Shown piece by piece: positions 8,546-17,068 of a stretch of DNA of 64,000 nt. The number at the start of each line of letters is the position of its first letter. The first letter of the stretch is position 1. Origin of the DNA: Saccharopolyspora sp. NFXS83 (GTDB lineage Bacteria > Actinomycetota > Actinomycetes > Mycobacteriales > Pseudonocardiaceae); the NCBI RefSeq assembly GCF_026241095.1, contig NZ_JAPFGB010000003.1, positions 124,001 through 188,000 of the forward strand, in the 5' to 3' direction. The notes beneath the pieces were generated by a model. The model made no database searches and had not been told where the DNA came from. It worked only from the letters and a program-made list of their open reading frames with translations. Position numbers and translations under genes: made by a program.

Positions 8546-9663
8546 CCGTGGCCCCAGCCGTGAACCCCGCACTCGCCGAACAGATCCCCCTGGTGCGCCG
8601 CCTCAAACCACTCGGGCTACCCCTGGAAACGCGGATCGCGGAGCTCACCGCGCTGACCGACTGGCCCGCAGGCGCGGACCACCACCAGCAGGTGGCCCGC
8701 GCCAGCGGCGTCATCAACGTCGCCGCCCTCATCGCCTCCGACATCGGGCTTGCCGACCTCGCTGAAGACCTCTGCTGGCGTCTGCACACGATCTTCACCG
8801 AGCCGCCGGACCTCACCCCCGATGCTGCGGTGATGGCGCTGATGCCACTGACCAACATCGCACGCCTGCTCATCCGCGAAGGCCAGCCCACCGAGGCCTA
8901 CGAACTGCTCCAACGTCTCTATTGTGCAGCCCGACAACGCGAGATGGCCACGATCCGCGGCCGGAACGTCGACCTCCCGACCTGGACCTGCACCGTTGAG
9001 CACCACCGCCGGGTTTGTGTGGATCTGTGGCGCACGCTGCTGATCGATGGCGCCCGCGCCCTGACGCGCGCCGGCTGCTGGACTCGCGCTGCTGAGACGA
9101 TCGCCGCCCATCGTGGCATCGGAACCCGGCTACTCGACGGCCGCCAAATCAAGATCATGTCGCTGCTGGAACAAGACCTCCACCCGCAGGCGAGAGCCCT
9201 GATCGACTCCACCGTGCCCACCGAAACCTGGGAAACAGCAGTCGGAAACCTCCTGCGACTGTCCTGCACACAGGCCAGGCCATCAGTCCCTCACGGCGAA
9301 CTCGAATCCGCAGTGGACACGACACTTGCACTGATGAACGACAGAGAGCCCAGCACCGCAGCGTTCCGAGTCCGCCTGGGTCTGACCGCGCTGGGCCTGA
9401 CCGGTGACCGCTCCACCGTGACAATCACGCAGTTGCGAGGGGCGGTCGTCGCCGCTGCGCTCACTGACGCCTACGCCGCACGCGATGTGCTACGGAACCA
9501 GGCATTGTGCGCCCACCTCACCACAGACCAGGAACACGAACTCACCGCCGTGCTCGCCAGCTCAGGGCTCGGCCGACGAGCCCTGACCGGAGATCAAGCC
9601 CACGACTTGACCGCCGCGGTCCATCGTGCGGAAGAGCATTTGCGGACGCTGCTCACGCAGTGA
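8542..9663 (+). CDS. helical repeat protein of the FxLD lanthipeptide operon
   Basis: 373 residues, mostly alpha-helical, with TPR-like helix pairs (for example AYELLQRLYCAARQREMA and YAARDVLRNQALCAHLTTD) and no catalytic motif or membrane segment that I can see. ATG 8542 overlaps the stop of the methyltransferase gene, so it is translationally coupled and probably used by the same pathway. It could be a scaffold, a chaperone for the precursor or a regulator; sequence alone does not decide. The upstream part of this frame (from 8329) is antisense-like filler and is not included. Confidence 0.75.
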   Translation: MTVAPAVNPALAEQIPLVRRLKPLGLPLETRIAELTALTDWPAGADHHQQVARASGVINVAALIASDIGLADLAEDLCWRLHTIFTEPPDLTPDAAVMALMPLTNIARLLIREGQPTEAYELLQRLYCAARQREMATIRGRNVDLPTWTCTVEHHRRVCVDLWRTLLIDGARALTRAGCWTRAAETIAAHRGIGTRLLDGRQIKIMSLLEQDLHPQARALIDSTVPTETWETAVGNLLRLSCTQARPSVPHGELESAVDTTLALMNDREPSTAAFRVRLGLTALGLTGDRSTVTITQLRGAVVAAALTDAYAARDVLRNQALCAHLTTDQEHELTAVLASSGLGRRALTGDQAHDLTAAVHRAEEHLRTLLTQ

Positions 9664-9920
9664 TGTCTCAGACGCGGTTGTTCGGTATGCGACAGCACGT
9701 CGATTGTCGGTGTCGTCCGGCACTGTTGAACGCAGGCGTCGATCACGACGCGCGGGTGCACGAGAAATCGCGCGTTGATCGCCGCGCTTCCGTCAAGACA
9801 GCCGTGGGGGACGTTCGGCCGCTTGGAGGTGGAGCGATGCGGGTTGTTGGGGCGATCGGATGTGCCTGACTGACATTCCTTCGAGTTCCGTTGCCGAGAA
9901 CTGTCCGGAGAAGGTGTTAC

Positions 9921-11903
9921 ATGCTGGGGAGCAGGAACGGACATCGACGCGCATCTGGGTCGCCGGAGGGCGCGCTGATCGGCGTTGAGGACTTGGAACC
10001 GCCTCGGTGGGCGGATGTGGATCAGAAGGTCGCGGGCGCGGGTTTGTGGGAGACGGTCCGCGAGCTGCCGATGGCGGCCAGACTGGTGGTGGGGCTGTCG
10101 TTTCGGGCGTCGCCCGGCAGGACCGTGCTGGCGGGTGTGGTCCAGTTGGCTTCGGGCTGTGCATCGGCGCTCGGACTGTTCGCCACGGCCGGGGTATTGA
10201 CGCAGCTGTTGACTGCGGGGCCTACGCCGGAGCGGGTGGTGGCGTCGCTGCCCGCGATCGCCGCTGTCGTGGGCGCTTTCGCCTTACGCGGTTTGCTGGA
10301 CAGCGCGGTGTCGGCGGTGCAAGGGGTGTTGATGCCTTTGGTGCGCCGCGCGGCCCAGGATCGGCTCAACTCGGCGGTCGCTGAGGTGGAGTTGTTGGCG
10401 TGGGAGGATTCCGACTTCCAGGAACTGGCCCGGCAAGGCGGCTATCAAGGTGTTCAGGCCGTGGAGTCGAGCGTGCGCAGCATCGCCTCGATCTCCTCGG
10501 CACTGGTGTCGCTGGCTGCGGCGATGATCACGGCCGCACTGCTCAATCCCTGGTTGCTACCGGCGCTTCTAGTGCCCACGGCAGCCGAGGCGTGGGCGTC
10601 GATGCGCGCGGCAAAGCAGGGATATGTGAACTTCCTGAGCCTGGTGACCCGCCGGTTACGGCTGCACGTCGTGGAGAACCTGCTCGTCGCGCGCGATGTG
10701 GGCACGGAACGCACCGCGTTGAACCTGCAGGAACCGCTGCTGACCGAACACCGCCGTATCGCTGATCAGGTGACTGAAGAGGCGATCCGCGCCGAACACC
10801 GGCAGACCTGGACGCGGTTGATCGGACGCACTCTGGCCGGCACTGGCACCGGTCTGGCCTACGGCGTGCTCGGCGTCCTTCTCTTCACCGGTGCGATGCC
10901 GCTGGCCATCGCCGGAGCCGCGGTCATCGCGATGCGGGCTGCGGCGAGTTCGCTGTCGACCACGATGGTGTCGGTCAACCGCCTCTACGAGCACTCGTTC
11001 TACCTGCGGTTCTACACCCAGCTGCTCGCCGAGTCACGGCGACGCCGAAGGCCCGCGAGTGGTGTGGCCGCTCCTTGCAACCCGGAGACCATTCGGCTGG
11101 AGAACGTGTCGTTCACCTATCCCGACGCCGACGAACCGGCGCTGGTCGAGATCGACCTGACCTTCCACCGTGGCGAGGTCGTGGCGCTGGTCGGGGAGAA
11201 CGGATCCGGCAAGACCACGCTCGGAAAACTCATCACGGGCCTGTATCCACCGACCCAGGGACGAGTGCTGTGGAACGAGGTCGATCTGGCCACCGCGGAT
11301 CTCCACGGCGTGTACGAGCAGGTCGCTCTGATCGACCAGGATCCCGCGCGGTGGCCCATGACCGCCGACACCAATATCCGCATCGGAAACCTCGCGGCCC
11401 CGCAGCCCTACGGCGGCACCTGGGAGACCGCGTTGCGCGAGTCGGGCGCCGATGAAGTCCTCGCCAAGCTCCCGAAAGGGCCCGGCACGGTCCTGTCACG
11501 GCAGTTCCGGGGAGGCCATGAGCTCTCCGGCGGCTCGTGGCAACGGCTCAGCGTGGGCCGCGGGATCTTCCGCGATCACGCCGCGGTGCTGATCGCCGAC
11601 GAACCCACCGCCGCGCTCGACGCCAAGGCCGAAGCCCGCGTTTTCGCCGGCCTGCAACGCGCGACCCAGGGATCCCGTGACGACGCCCATCGCACCACGG
11701 TCCTCGTCACGCACAGACTGGCCAACATCCGCCACGCCCACCGCATCGTCGTCATGGATGCAGGCCGCGTCGCCGAGACCGGCACCCACGAGGAACTGAT
11801 GGAAGCCAACGGCCTGTACCGAGAACTGTTCACCATCCAGGCCCGCGCCTACGCAATCGAACCCGGTTGCCGCACATGCCGCACCGCGCCAAGCCGACAA
11901 TGA
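9921..11903 (+). CDS. ABC transporter, fused permease-ATPase (putative lanthipeptide exporter)
   Basis: 660 residues: an N-terminal exporter-type transmembrane domain (residues ~60-370 with several hydrophobic helices) and a C-terminal ABC ATPase. Walker A is GENGSGKTT, the signature is LSGGSWQR (an unusual W before Q), Walker B with catalytic Glu is VLIADEPTAALD, and the switch His is VTHRL. There is no N-terminal C39 peptidase domain, so it exports but does not cleave the leader. ATG 9921 is preferred over TTG 9891 because GGAGAAGG precedes it by 6 nt. A 257-bp gap separates it from the upstream gene, so it may have its own promoter. Likely transporter or self-immunity pump for the FxLD peptide. 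Confidence 0.88.
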   Translation: MLGSRNGHRRASGSPEGALIGVEDLEPPRWADVDQKVAGAGLWETVRELPMAARLVVGLSFRASPGRTVLAGVVQLASGCASALGLFATAGVLTQLLTAGPTPERVVASLPAIAAVVGAFALRGLLDSAVSAVQGVLMPLVRRAAQDRLNSAVAEVELLAWEDSDFQELARQGGYQGVQAVESSVRSIASISSALVSLAAAMITAALLNPWLLPALLVPTAAEAWASMRAAKQGYVNFLSLVTRRLRLHVVENLLVARDVGTERTALNLQEPLLTEHRRIADQVTEEAIRAEHRQTWTRLIGRTLAGTGTGLAYGVLGVLLFTGAMPLAIAGAAVIAMRAAASSLSTTMVSVNRLYEHSFYLRFYTQLLAESRRRRRPASGVAAPCNPETIRLENVSFTYPDADEPALVEIDLTFHRGEVVALVGENGSGKTTLGKLITGLYPPTQGRVLWNEVDLATADLHGVYEQVALIDQDPARWPMTADTNIRIGNLAAPQPYGGTWETALRESGADEVLAKLPKGPGTVLSRQFRGGHELSGGSWQRLSVGRGIFRDHAAVLIADEPTAALDAKAEARVFAGLQRATQGSRDDAHRTTVLVTHRLANIRHAHRIVVMDAGRVAETGTHEELMEANGLYRELFTIQARAYAIEPGCRTCRTAPSRQ

Positions 11904-11958
11904 CCAGGGCGCTTCCGTGTCTAGCGGTGCGGCAGCGAGCTGTGGGCAGATGCCCTGG

Positions 11959-12474
11959 TCAGGAGGATTCCGAACCGCTGGGTATCGCCGCGAGGAAGCG
12001 GCGGACCTCACGGCGGGTGCGCAACCGGATCAGTTCGCCCACGGCGTGTTCGGCGATCAAGCGCTCGACCCGGGGGCGCATCGTGCGCCGGTAGCGAAGG
12101 ATGTACCTGACGAAACCCAAGGTGATGCGGCCGCGCCGGTGACGGGAATGCACGTCGTCACCGCGGTGCTGGTACCGGCGTTGCATGATCCCCCACAGGC
12201 AGACCAGCGGGTGAATATCGAGGAAGATCACTGCCTCAGCTTTGCCGAGCCGGATCGGCATCGTCGAAGCGTAGTTGCCATCGATGATCCACTCGTCGTC
12301 GGCGACGAGCTCGCGCTGCCGCTGGGCGAACGACTCAGGGGCGAGAGCATTCCAGTGCTCATCCCAGTACTCCATGTCCAGGAGGACGATGGGCAGGCCA
12401 AGCCGTTGCCCGAGCTGGCTGGCCACCTCGGATTTCCCGCTGCCCCCGCACCCGCAGACCATGATCGTGCGCAT
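11959..12474 (-). CDS. P-loop kinase-like protein ('topology modulation' type)
   Basis: 171 residues with an N-terminal P-loop (VCGCGGSGKSEVASQLG), a DxD-like segment (VLLDMEYWDEHW) and an Arg-rich lid-like C-terminus (RYQHRGDDVHSRHRRGR). This is the arrangement of adenylate-kinase-like proteins annotated as DNA topology modulation protein FlaR. The substrate is unknown. ATG 12474 is chosen because GGGGGAA lies just upstream; the frame extends further but has no comparable ribosome site. It converges on the exporter and lies 26 nt after the SDR gene on the same strand. Confidence 0.75.
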   Translation of the reverse strand: MRTIMVCGCGGSGKSEVASQLGQRLGLPIVLLDMEYWDEHWNALAPESFAQRQRELVADDEWIIDGNYASTMPIRLGKAEAVIFLDIHPLVCLWGIMQRRYQHRGDDVHSRHRRGRITLGFVRYILRYRRTMRPRVERLIAEHAVGELIRLRTRREVRRFLAAIPSGSESS

Positions 12475-12500
12475 AGTTCCCCCAAGCGCTGAGCATGCGA

Positions 12501-13310
12501 CTACCAACGGCGGAAGCCGCCCTCGCTGTTGAGGACTTGGCCCACAACCCATTCCCCGTCGTCGGAGGCAAGCCAGGCGATTAGACGAGCTGGATCATCC
12601 GGCGTGCCGAAGCGCCCGCGGGGAAACCGCTGGCGCAGCGATTCCAACGTGTCCTCATCGATGCCCATGCCGGGATCAAGGAACCCCGTGTTCACCGGCC
12701 CTGGGTTCACGGTGTTGAGAATGATGCCTTGATCAGCGAGCTCATCGGCAACGGTCAACGTCATGCCTGCCAAGGCGGCCTTAGCCGCGCCGTAAGCCAC
12801 TTCACCAGCCATGGGTGCGTCCTGTTGCCCCGAGGTCATCCACACCACCCGCCCACCAGGACGAGCCGGATCGTGTTGCGCGGCGAAGGCCTTGGTTAGC
12901 AGCAGCACCGAACGCGCGTCAGTGGCCCAATGCTCATCCAACTGTTCCAGGGTGATGTTGGCCAGAGTGTCATCTCCGCCGGAACGTGCGTGGTTACACA
13001 CCAGAATGTCCAGCGGCCCAGCAGCGGCCACCGCCTGCTGCACCAGGTTCTCCGGCGCGCCGGGCTCCGTCAGGTCACCCGGGACATCAACCAAGCCCGC
13101 CCCCTCACGTAGGTGCGGACGGATCGATTCCAGAACCTGATCGAGATCATCGGGACCCCACGGCTGAGTCGTGTCATGGGCCCGGTGATGGTGCACCACC
13201 ACGCTGGCGCCCATCGAAGCCAGCCGCCGGACCACCGCCGCCCCGATACCAGGAACCCGACTCGCCCCCGAAACCAGCGCCGTACGCCGCTCCAACGGCA
13301 GCATTGTCAT
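12501..13310 (-). CDS. SDR-family oxidoreductase
   Basis: 269 residues, Rossmann-fold short-chain dehydrogenase. The cofactor motif is a variant, VSGASRVPGIGAAVVRRLA, close to TGxxxGxG with two extra residues. VCNHARSG replaces the usual NNAG. The Tyr-Lys pair is in the catalytic motif YGAAKAAL, with Ser in MTSGQQ. NPGPVNTGF is the usual segment after the active site. ATG 13310 follows GAAGGGAA. Probably NAD(P)H-dependent; substrate unknown. The kinase-like gene lies downstream on the same strand. Confidence 0.85.
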   Translation of the reverse strand: MTMLPLERRTALVSGASRVPGIGAAVVRRLASMGASVVVHHHRAHDTTQPWGPDDLDQVLESIRPHLREGAGLVDVPGDLTEPGAPENLVQQAVAAAGPLDILVCNHARSGGDDTLANITLEQLDEHWATDARSVLLLTKAFAAQHDPARPGGRVVWMTSGQQDAPMAGEVAYGAAKAALAGMTLTVADELADQGIILNTVNPGPVNTGFLDPGMGIDEDTLESLRQRFPRGRFGTPDDPARLIAWLASDDGEWVVGQVLNSEGGFRRW

Positions 13311-13724
13311 CAAGTTCCCTTCAGCCGCCGCACCCAATCCGGCGGCGAAGACCATCGCAGCGGCTTTCGGAACAGCCCAAACGTTGAACTCCGCCGAAGC
13401 CGTAACCTTCCCGCCGGCCTGCCCGCCACCCATGATCACGAGCGCCTCGACACGGGACCGGCCCCGGGTTCAGGGCCTACGCAGCGGCGATGTTGCTCAT
13501 TGGCCCGAGGCGGCACATGGCACTCACCAGGCGTCACTGCCGACGATGTACGCCACCGCAAAGCCGTGATCGGTGAAGCGTCAACTCAACTCTGGGAAGC
13601 CGGGCAACGACTCATCGACAAGGGCGAAGCCCGTGGTTAGGCTCGGCCCGCTGCCGAGAAGCCGTCCGTGTGACGTACCCGCAAGATCTGGGGCAGAAGC
13701 GATGCCGGGGTCCCGCAAACATCC
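13311..13724. other. gene-free gap with a possible ORF remnant
   Basis: 414 bp with no convincing gene. A plus-strand frame ending at 13640 yields a credible helical tail (HRKAVIGEASTQLWEAGQRL) but no acceptable start or upstream domain, so it may be the relic of a decayed gene. Confidence 0.35.
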
Positions 13725-14717
13725 TCATGGCCCCTGGGTGAGCCAGACGGTAGCCCAGACGAGTAGCACGCACAGGACGACGCCGAGTCCGAGGCCGGTG
13801 AGGAAGACGTGCTTGGTGTCGAAGCTCGATTCCACGGGTGCTGGTGCTGGCCGTTGCGGCTCACGGTTCTGCTGGTGGGCGCCGCTCTGCTCCAGGGTGG
13901 CCGTGACCTGGCGAGCCACAGCGTGCGAGAGCTCGCGCGTGTCGGGGCCCGTGTCGAACTGGGCTTTGTCGATCGTCTCAGCAGCACCGCTGGCCTCGCC
14001 CGCGGCGATGATGAACGCTCGCAGATCGAAATCCTGCAGCATTGAAGCACCCGCATTGAACTGGCCCGCGTCATCGCTGAAGGTGCCGAGTCGGCCCACA
14101 GCTCCGTTGAGAGTGTGAACCGTCTCGGCGAAGTTTCCCGAGGCCAGCCGCTCAGAGGCAGTGTTGAGCATCGCCGCGACTTCGTAATCGCGGCGCTTGT
14201 CGGTGAACTGCTCATAGAGCACCGTGAGGACCTTGGCAGTGGCCGAATCGACCTTCGTGCCAAGCTCATCAATCCCCGACATGATCACCTCAGTGCCCTG
14301 CGACGTGGCCAGCTTGATCATGTCCTGGATGTCGGTGTAGCTGTAGCGGTCGATCCCGTTGAACTTCTCCCGCAGCTCGTGCTCAGCCTCTTCTTTCCAC
14401 TCCAGTAGCATCTCTTCGGTGTACTTGCGGGCGACTGGGCTCTTGTCCACGAGGTGATGATGCGTGTCGCACAGCAACACGAGGTTCAAGTAGTTGTCCC
14501 GGACCGCCGCGTCCATCGGACGCCACCGCGGCATCGACGGAGAAATCGGCACGATGTGCGCGGCCTGCACGTTCTTCCCTGCCCTCTTGTCTACAGAGAG
14601 CTTGACCGTCGGAATCCGACATTCCGGGAACGCACACCGCGTGGACACAGCAAACAAAAACGCCTCGGCAGCAGCATTCGGACGCCGCTCACGCATAACA
14701 GGGCCACCCACCCTCAT
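13725..14717 (-). CDS. HNH endonuclease-like protein with C-terminal membrane anchor
   Basis: 330 residues. The N-terminal ~100 form an HNH-type zinc nuclease module: Cys28 and Cys33 (CAFPEC), His54 in AAHIVP, Asn78 and Cys83 in NLVLLCDTHHH, with His86/87 as the final H. The middle (~110-270) is helical and possibly coiled (regular MLNTASERLASGNFAETVH type helices). A Pro-rich linker (PQRPAPAPV) leads to one hydrophobic helix at ~303-325 (HVFLTGLGLGVVLCVLLVWA) and a very short tail, so the nuclease would be tail-anchored to the membrane. ATG 14717 is annotated; ATG 14696 is also possible. The pairing of nuclease and anchor suggests an abortive or surveillance role, but this is inference. Confidence 0.75.
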   Translation of the reverse strand: MRVGGPVMRERRPNAAAEAFLFAVSTRCAFPECRIPTVKLSVDKRAGKNVQAAHIVPISPSMPRWRPMDAAVRDNYLNLVLLCDTHHHLVDKSPVARKYTEEMLLEWKEEAEHELREKFNGIDRYSYTDIQDMIKLATSQGTEVIMSGIDELGTKVDSATAKVLTVLYEQFTDKRRDYEVAAMLNTASERLASGNFAETVHTLNGAVGRLGTFSDDAGQFNAGASMLQDFDLRAFIIAAGEASGAAETIDKAQFDTGPDTRELSHAVARQVTATLEQSGAHQQNREPQRPAPAPVESSFDTKHVFLTGLGLGVVLCVLLVWATVWLTQGP

Positions 14718-14741
14718 CCCAGATCGATCCGATCACGGCGC

Positions 14742-15133
14742 GTGACCGTAGCGCGCCCCACCGACACTGGAGCTCAGATCGCTGGCCGCACCGCTCGCAG
14801 GCAGGTCTGGATTGTTGGAGCGGTGATCGCGTTCCGTAGCCAGGACCGTCCGGGAGGCCTGTACCTCCCAGACGTGACCACCGACCCGGATCTCCGTCGG
14901 CGGGGCGTTTCCGCAGCCCTGCTGCGGGCGGTGCAGGAGGCTAGTAGCGAGTTCGGGTGTCGGCGCCTCTACCTGACGTCGGAGCCCGAGAACATCGCAG
15001 CACACCGCACGTGGACACGTCTGGGTACGTTAACGTCCCGGGCGATCGCATCGTGAACGGTGTTGAGGTCATCTCCGATTACAAGGGTCCAGGCAAGCAC
15101 CGGGCTGTCTACGAACTGCAGCTGAAGGATTAG
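14742..15133 (+). pseudogene. GNAT acetyltransferase remnant, frameshifted and truncated
   Basis: Residues in the first frame (DVTTDPDLRRRGVSAALL, then EPENIAAHRTWTRLG) are the acetyl-CoA-binding motif A and the following helix of a GNAT acetyltransferase. After CTGGG (15021-15025) the frame ends in nonsense (stop 15054-15056), while the next frame continues as YVNVPGDRIVNGVEV to QLKD and stop 15131-15133, a proper GNAT C-terminus. A single-base deletion at ~15025 explains it. The N-terminal part of the domain is missing too, so this is a decayed gene rather than only a sequencing slip. Confidence 0.75.
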
Positions 15134-15250
15134 ACGCTGGTTGAGCTGCTGACTCCGACAAATGAGCGAACTTAGTTTGTCGAGAACAGGACGTCTGCTG
15201 ACTCGTTTAAGGTCGCGCTTGCGTCGGACGTAGAGGGGTGAGGGGGCCGT

Positions 15251-15574
15251 GTGTCGGAGGGGTTTCGTGTCGATCTGCATGCCTTGGAGGAAGCGTCCAA
15301 GGGGGTCAGCGACACTGTTCAGGCTGCGCGGAAGGACAGAGTCGCCGACCTGGACACGGGTGTGGAGTTCGGCCACGACCGCCTTGCCGGGACGGTGACC
15401 GACTTTTGTGATCGTTGGGACCTGGGTGTGGCTCACCTCGTGACCGACGGCAGCGAAGTCGCGGGTCAACTGGCGCACTGCGTGCAGGTGTATCGGGAGA
15501 CCGACGAAGCAGCCCGAGCGCAGTTGGAAGGGCTGATCGAGCGCTCCTCTGGCGATGACCCGGCGGCTGACTGA
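15251..15574 (+). CDS. WXG100-like type VII secretion-associated protein
   Basis: 107 residues, helical hairpin type. It has GVSDTVQAARKDRV, then a loop and a second long helix (TDFCDRWDLGVAHLVTDG) in the position of the WXG turn, and an acidic tail. The stop overlaps the start of the toxin gene (the TGA and ATG share a base at 15574). Known cassettes of this type carry a small WXG partner upstream of an effector for ESX-type export. GTG start at 15251. Confidence 0.7.
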   Translation: MSEGFRVDLHALEEASKGVSDTVQAARKDRVADLDTGVEFGHDRLAGTVTDFCDRWDLGVAHLVTDGSEVAGQLAHCVQVYRETDEAARAQLEGLIERSSGDDPAAD

Positions 15575-16707
15575 TGGCGGCTGAACTCGGCCGCACCCGT
15601 GATCCGAAAATGCTGATCCCCGGCGATCTTGATGGAATCCTCGGCACAGCATCGTCGATGGCCTCCTACATTGAGGTCCTGCATGAGGCGGGAGAAGGTC
15701 TCAAGCGCATCGACACCACTGAAGGGTGGAGGGGCGAGGCGGCCGAGCAGTTCCGTTCGGCCTTCGACGGTGAACCCGGCAGGTGGTTAGAAGCCGGCGA
15801 TTGCTTCCACGACGCGGCCACAGCACTGGAGCGCTACGCAGAAGCCCTCACCTGGTCACAGGGCCAAGCGGCTGAGGCGATCCGACTGTGGGACGAGGGC
15901 GAGGCTGCCACCAAGAGCGCGAAGGCCGAGCACGAACAAGCCCCGGACGACACCCCGCCGCAGCCGTTCCACGATCCGGGTGAAGAGAAGCGCCGCGCGG
16001 CCACGGCGTTGCTGCAGCACGCGCGCACTGAGCTCAGGAATGCGGGTGACGTTGCTGCCGACGCGGTTGGCCGGGCACGGGACCAGGCTCCTGAACAGCC
16101 GAACTTCGTGGAACAAGCGGGAGCCGCGAGCGGCGACGCGGCCGGCACGGTCGTCAATGGCCTGGCCTCACTGGGCAACGCCGCGATCCACCATCCTGAA
16201 ATGGTCCTGGGATTGGCCGGCGGTGCTGCGCTGACCGCGGTCAGCGCAGCAGGCGAAACCGCAGGCGTTGTGCTGGATGCGACCGGTGCGGGCGCGGTCG
16301 CCGGGGTTCCACTCAACGCGGTCTCTACGGCAGGGATCGCTACCGGCGTCGGTATGATGGGCGTGGCCATGGCCGGGCTCGCTTCGGAAGCCGCTGGCGA
16401 CGACGAAGTCCAACCCGTGGACACCGATGGCGCCGAGGCTGCACCCGCGGAAGAGGCGCCGGCCAAACCCCCGGAAGAGATCACCGGGATGACCAAGCAC
16501 GGTGAAGAGCGGGCGATGGGGCGTGACGGTCACGGGGTCTCGGATCAGGCCATGAAGGACGCGGTGGAGAATCCGGTGAAGTCGGTGAAGGAACAAGCCG
16601 GTGGGAAGTACAAGTACACCGGTGAGGACGCCACCGTGATCCTCGGCTCCGATGGCCAGGTGATCACGACGTGGGCGCGCAACTCGAACGGATGGAGGCA
16701 TCCATGA
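15574..16707 (+). CDS. polymorphic toxin with WXG-type N-terminus and BECR-like RNase C-terminus
   Basis: 377 residues. Residues ~10-130 are an ESX/WXG-type helical trafficking domain (TTEGWRGEAAEQFR has the W-x-G turn). The middle is helical, with an Ala/Gly-rich hydrophobic stretch (~205-270) and a disordered acidic/Pro linker. The last ~75 residues (from TGMTKHGEERAMGRDGHGV to the end) resemble DUF4258/BECR-fold ribonuclease toxins: His-x-x-(E)R near the start, a helix ending ENPVK, then beta strands KYKYTG, TVILGSDGQVITTW. Likely a contact-dependent or secreted interbacterial toxin neutralised by the overlapping downstream gene. The exact toxin family is not certain. Confidence 0.75.
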   Translation: MAAELGRTRDPKMLIPGDLDGILGTASSMASYIEVLHEAGEGLKRIDTTEGWRGEAAEQFRSAFDGEPGRWLEAGDCFHDAATALERYAEALTWSQGQAAEAIRLWDEGEAATKSAKAEHEQAPDDTPPQPFHDPGEEKRRAATALLQHARTELRNAGDVAADAVGRARDQAPEQPNFVEQAGAASGDAAGTVVNGLASLGNAAIHHPEMVLGLAGGAALTAVSAAGETAGVVLDATGAGAVAGVPLNAVSTAGIATGVGMMGVAMAGLASEAAGDDEVQPVDTDGAEAAPAEEAPAKPPEEITGMTKHGEERAMGRDGHGVSDQAMKDAVENPVKSVKEQAGGKYKYTGEDATVILGSDGQVITTWARNSNGWRHP

Positions 16708-16961
16708 GCAACGTCATCGACAGCTTGCCGCCCGAGCTCCAGGACGTGTTCACCGCAGTCCTCGACGAGCACGACAGCGACCTGCTGAACTCCCTACGGG
16801 CCAGCAGCGAGCCCAGCCAGGACGAACGCGAGGCCGTGGAAGACATTCTCTCCGACGCCTTCAGCGAGCACATCGATGACGACGGCGAACCGACCGAGCG
16901 CGGACGCCTCATCGACGACGCGCTGGGGAAGTTCCTGCTCCACTGGCCTATCGACGATTAA
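16704..16961 (+). CDS. putative immunity protein
   Basis: 85 residues, very acidic (many Asp/Glu), helical. ATG 16704 overlaps the toxin stop (ATGA) and has GATGGAGG 5-6 nt upstream. Small size, acidity and tight coupling to a toxin with a basic C-terminus make immunity the natural reading. The sequence itself is not one I recognise. Confidence 0.7.
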   Translation: MSNVIDSLPPELQDVFTAVLDEHDSDLLNSLRASSEPSQDEREAVEDILSDAFSEHIDDDGEPTERGRLIDDALGKFLLHWPIDD

Positions 16962-17068
16962 CCGTCGGTGTACACACGGTGCTGGCCACAGAATGCCCTG
17001 GTTAGGGAAGCAGCACGCAAGGACGTTTCTCCGTAGTTGCGTCAGTGCTTGCTGAAACGGCGACTCGC

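Noticed and set aside
9664-9920. Second lanthipeptide precursor gene before the exporter
   Set aside because: Short frames here have no leader motif or Cys/Ser/Thr-rich end with a ribosome site.
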